This document shows positions 33,839 to 34,758 of a DNA stretch of 34,758 nucleotides, one piece after another. The notes below the pieces were generated by a model. It ran no database searches and was not told where the DNA came from. It was given only the letters and a program-made list of their open reading frames with translations. Position 1 is the stretch's first letter. Every line of letters starts with the position of its first letter. Both the position numbers and the translations under genes were made by a program. Origin of the DNA: Paramacrobiotus richtersi (taxonomy: Eukaryota; Tardigrada; Eutardigrada; Parachela; Macrobiotidae); assembly GCA_034698045.1 (NCBI GenBank), contig JAQGAU010000200.1, positions 1-34,758 on the forward strand, given 5' to 3'.

Positions 33839-34758
33839 ATGAGGATCTACGTTGGCAATCTGCCAAACGGCTACCGTCTGTCGGAGCTGATTTCCCTCTT
33901 CGAGGAATTCGCGTGCGTGTCCCGTGCGACGGCCATTCGGGATTTTGCCTTTCTGGCCATCTACGATCGGGATGGGGCGTTGAACGCCGTCAACTCCCTG
34001 AACAATGCTCGCTTTGGCGACAACGACATCATCGTTGAGCCAGCCCGATTCATCCGGAATCGCTTCGGTGGCTTCCGAGGAAATGGTGGACGTTTCTACG
34101 CTAATGATGGCTCAGCCGGTAACGACTCACAGAATGGCTATTACGAGCAACAGGGAGACGTGAGCAACAGCCCTAATAATCAGCAACAACAAGCTGTGCA
34201 GAACCCAGCGAGTTACCAAGGGGACAATCAGCATGGTAAGCTTGAAAAAACGCTAGGTTTTGGTTATACGGTGTTGAGAAAATGAAACTTACGCTAGGTT
34301 TTGCGTAACAGTCATATAAGTTTTAGTACAGGGCAGCAGGATGTTATAACCCGTGTGCAAATCCATAAAATGGAATCTACAGAATATTTTACGTAAAAAA
34401 CCGGAAAACGAACTCCTATTGGACTATTGGTTCAGTAATACATTAAAAAGGCATGAACATTACTTTTTCTAAATTTAAAAGATTTTTTATATTTTATCAA
34501 CGAAAAGTTTAACAATTGTTAGCGCAGCGGGCCTTCGGTCATTGAACCTTGATCGAATGACCGTTCTTGCACAGCGCATTTTTCACGTTTTTCTCAATAA
34601 ATGCGAGCTTTTTTCCAGGTGATGACCACCCCAACAACAACAACCAGCAGTACGACGAATCCCAACCGGCAGCCAACCAGGCCGGTCCCAGCCGGGGCCG
34701 TGGACGTGGTCGCGGCCGCGGACAGACCTTCCGGCGCACCAGCCGCAACTTCAACCAG
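33839..34758 (+). CDS. RRM-domain RNA-binding protein with RG-rich tail (3' end outside window)
   Basis: Exon 1 is 33839-34235; exon 2 begins at 34619 after a 383-bp GT-AG intron and runs open to the window end. An RNA recognition motif spans about residues 1-70. RNP2 is IYVGNL (3-8). RNP1 is the weaker RDFAFLAIYD (34-43), with the aromatic pair reduced. A Gly/Asn/Gln-rich low-complexity linker follows (RFGGFRGNGGRF; NNQQQQ), then in exon 2 an SRGRGRGRGRG stretch, typical of proteins that bind RNA loosely and carry methylated arginines. The shape recalls single-RRM SR-like or RBM4/Lark-type proteins, but I cannot name the orthologue. The start is the only early ATG and lies two residues before RNP2, which is usual for such proteins. 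Confidence 0.85.

Noticed and set aside
1..34758. CRISPR array, bacterial operons or integrated virus
   Set aside because: The DNA is intron-rich animal sequence; no direct-repeat/spacer array, capsid, polymerase or reverse-transcriptase sequence was seen.

Overview
The window is nuclear DNA of an animal. Its genes are split by short GT-AG introns, many of them 58-90 bp, and it carries animal-type mitochondrial genes. A small ecdysozoan is likely, and a tardigrade is my best guess, from overall resemblance only; no search was possible. I rebuilt all exon structures by hand from splice signals, codon phase and comparison between copies. || Region 1 (1-17223, + strand): a head-to-tail cluster of five related genes of BTB-BACK-kelch type, the architecture of KLHL substrate adaptors for cullin-3 ubiquitin ligases. 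Copy 1 is cut by the left window edge. Copy 2 has a GC splice donor and an 11-bp deletion that truncates its kelch domain. Copy 3 has lost a splice donor (GT to GA). Copy 4 lacks its BTB and BACK exons. Copy 5 is the only copy that is both fully visible and intact. A 27-29 bp GC-rich block lies 250-304 bp upstream of the start codon in the three copies that keep a first exon, and it is tandemly doubled in copy 5. Two non-autonomous inverted-repeat elements sit in the array. One is a 1.9-kb foldback-like element (12411-14322) with a 6-bp target duplication, supported by comparison with the matching flank of copy 5. The other is a 207-bp MITE-like hairpin in an intron of copy 2 (6076-6282). A tRNA-like 3' end touches the left edge. 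|| Region 2 (18007-20575, - strand): a four-exon gene for a 488-aa F-box protein whose N-terminal part resembles tandem Tudor/Agenet folds. Its second intron holds two overlapping perfect 26-bp palindromes. || Region 3 (20576-23628): no gene seen. It contains a perfect 39-bp inverted repeat with an 871-bp spacer. || Region 4 (23629-29626, - strand): a complete 12-exon gene for the E2 subunit of mitochondrial pyruvate dehydrogenase (DLAT, 635 aa). The introns cutting its two lipoyl domains share sequence, and one of them ends in a repeat array full of acceptor-like motifs. || Region 5 (30616-33018, + strand): a complete six-exon gene for the mitochondrial rhomboid protease PARL (316 aa), transcribed divergently from DLAT across about 1 kb. 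|| Region 6 (33839-34758, + strand): the 5' part of an RRM/RG-rich RNA-binding protein gene that runs off the right edge.
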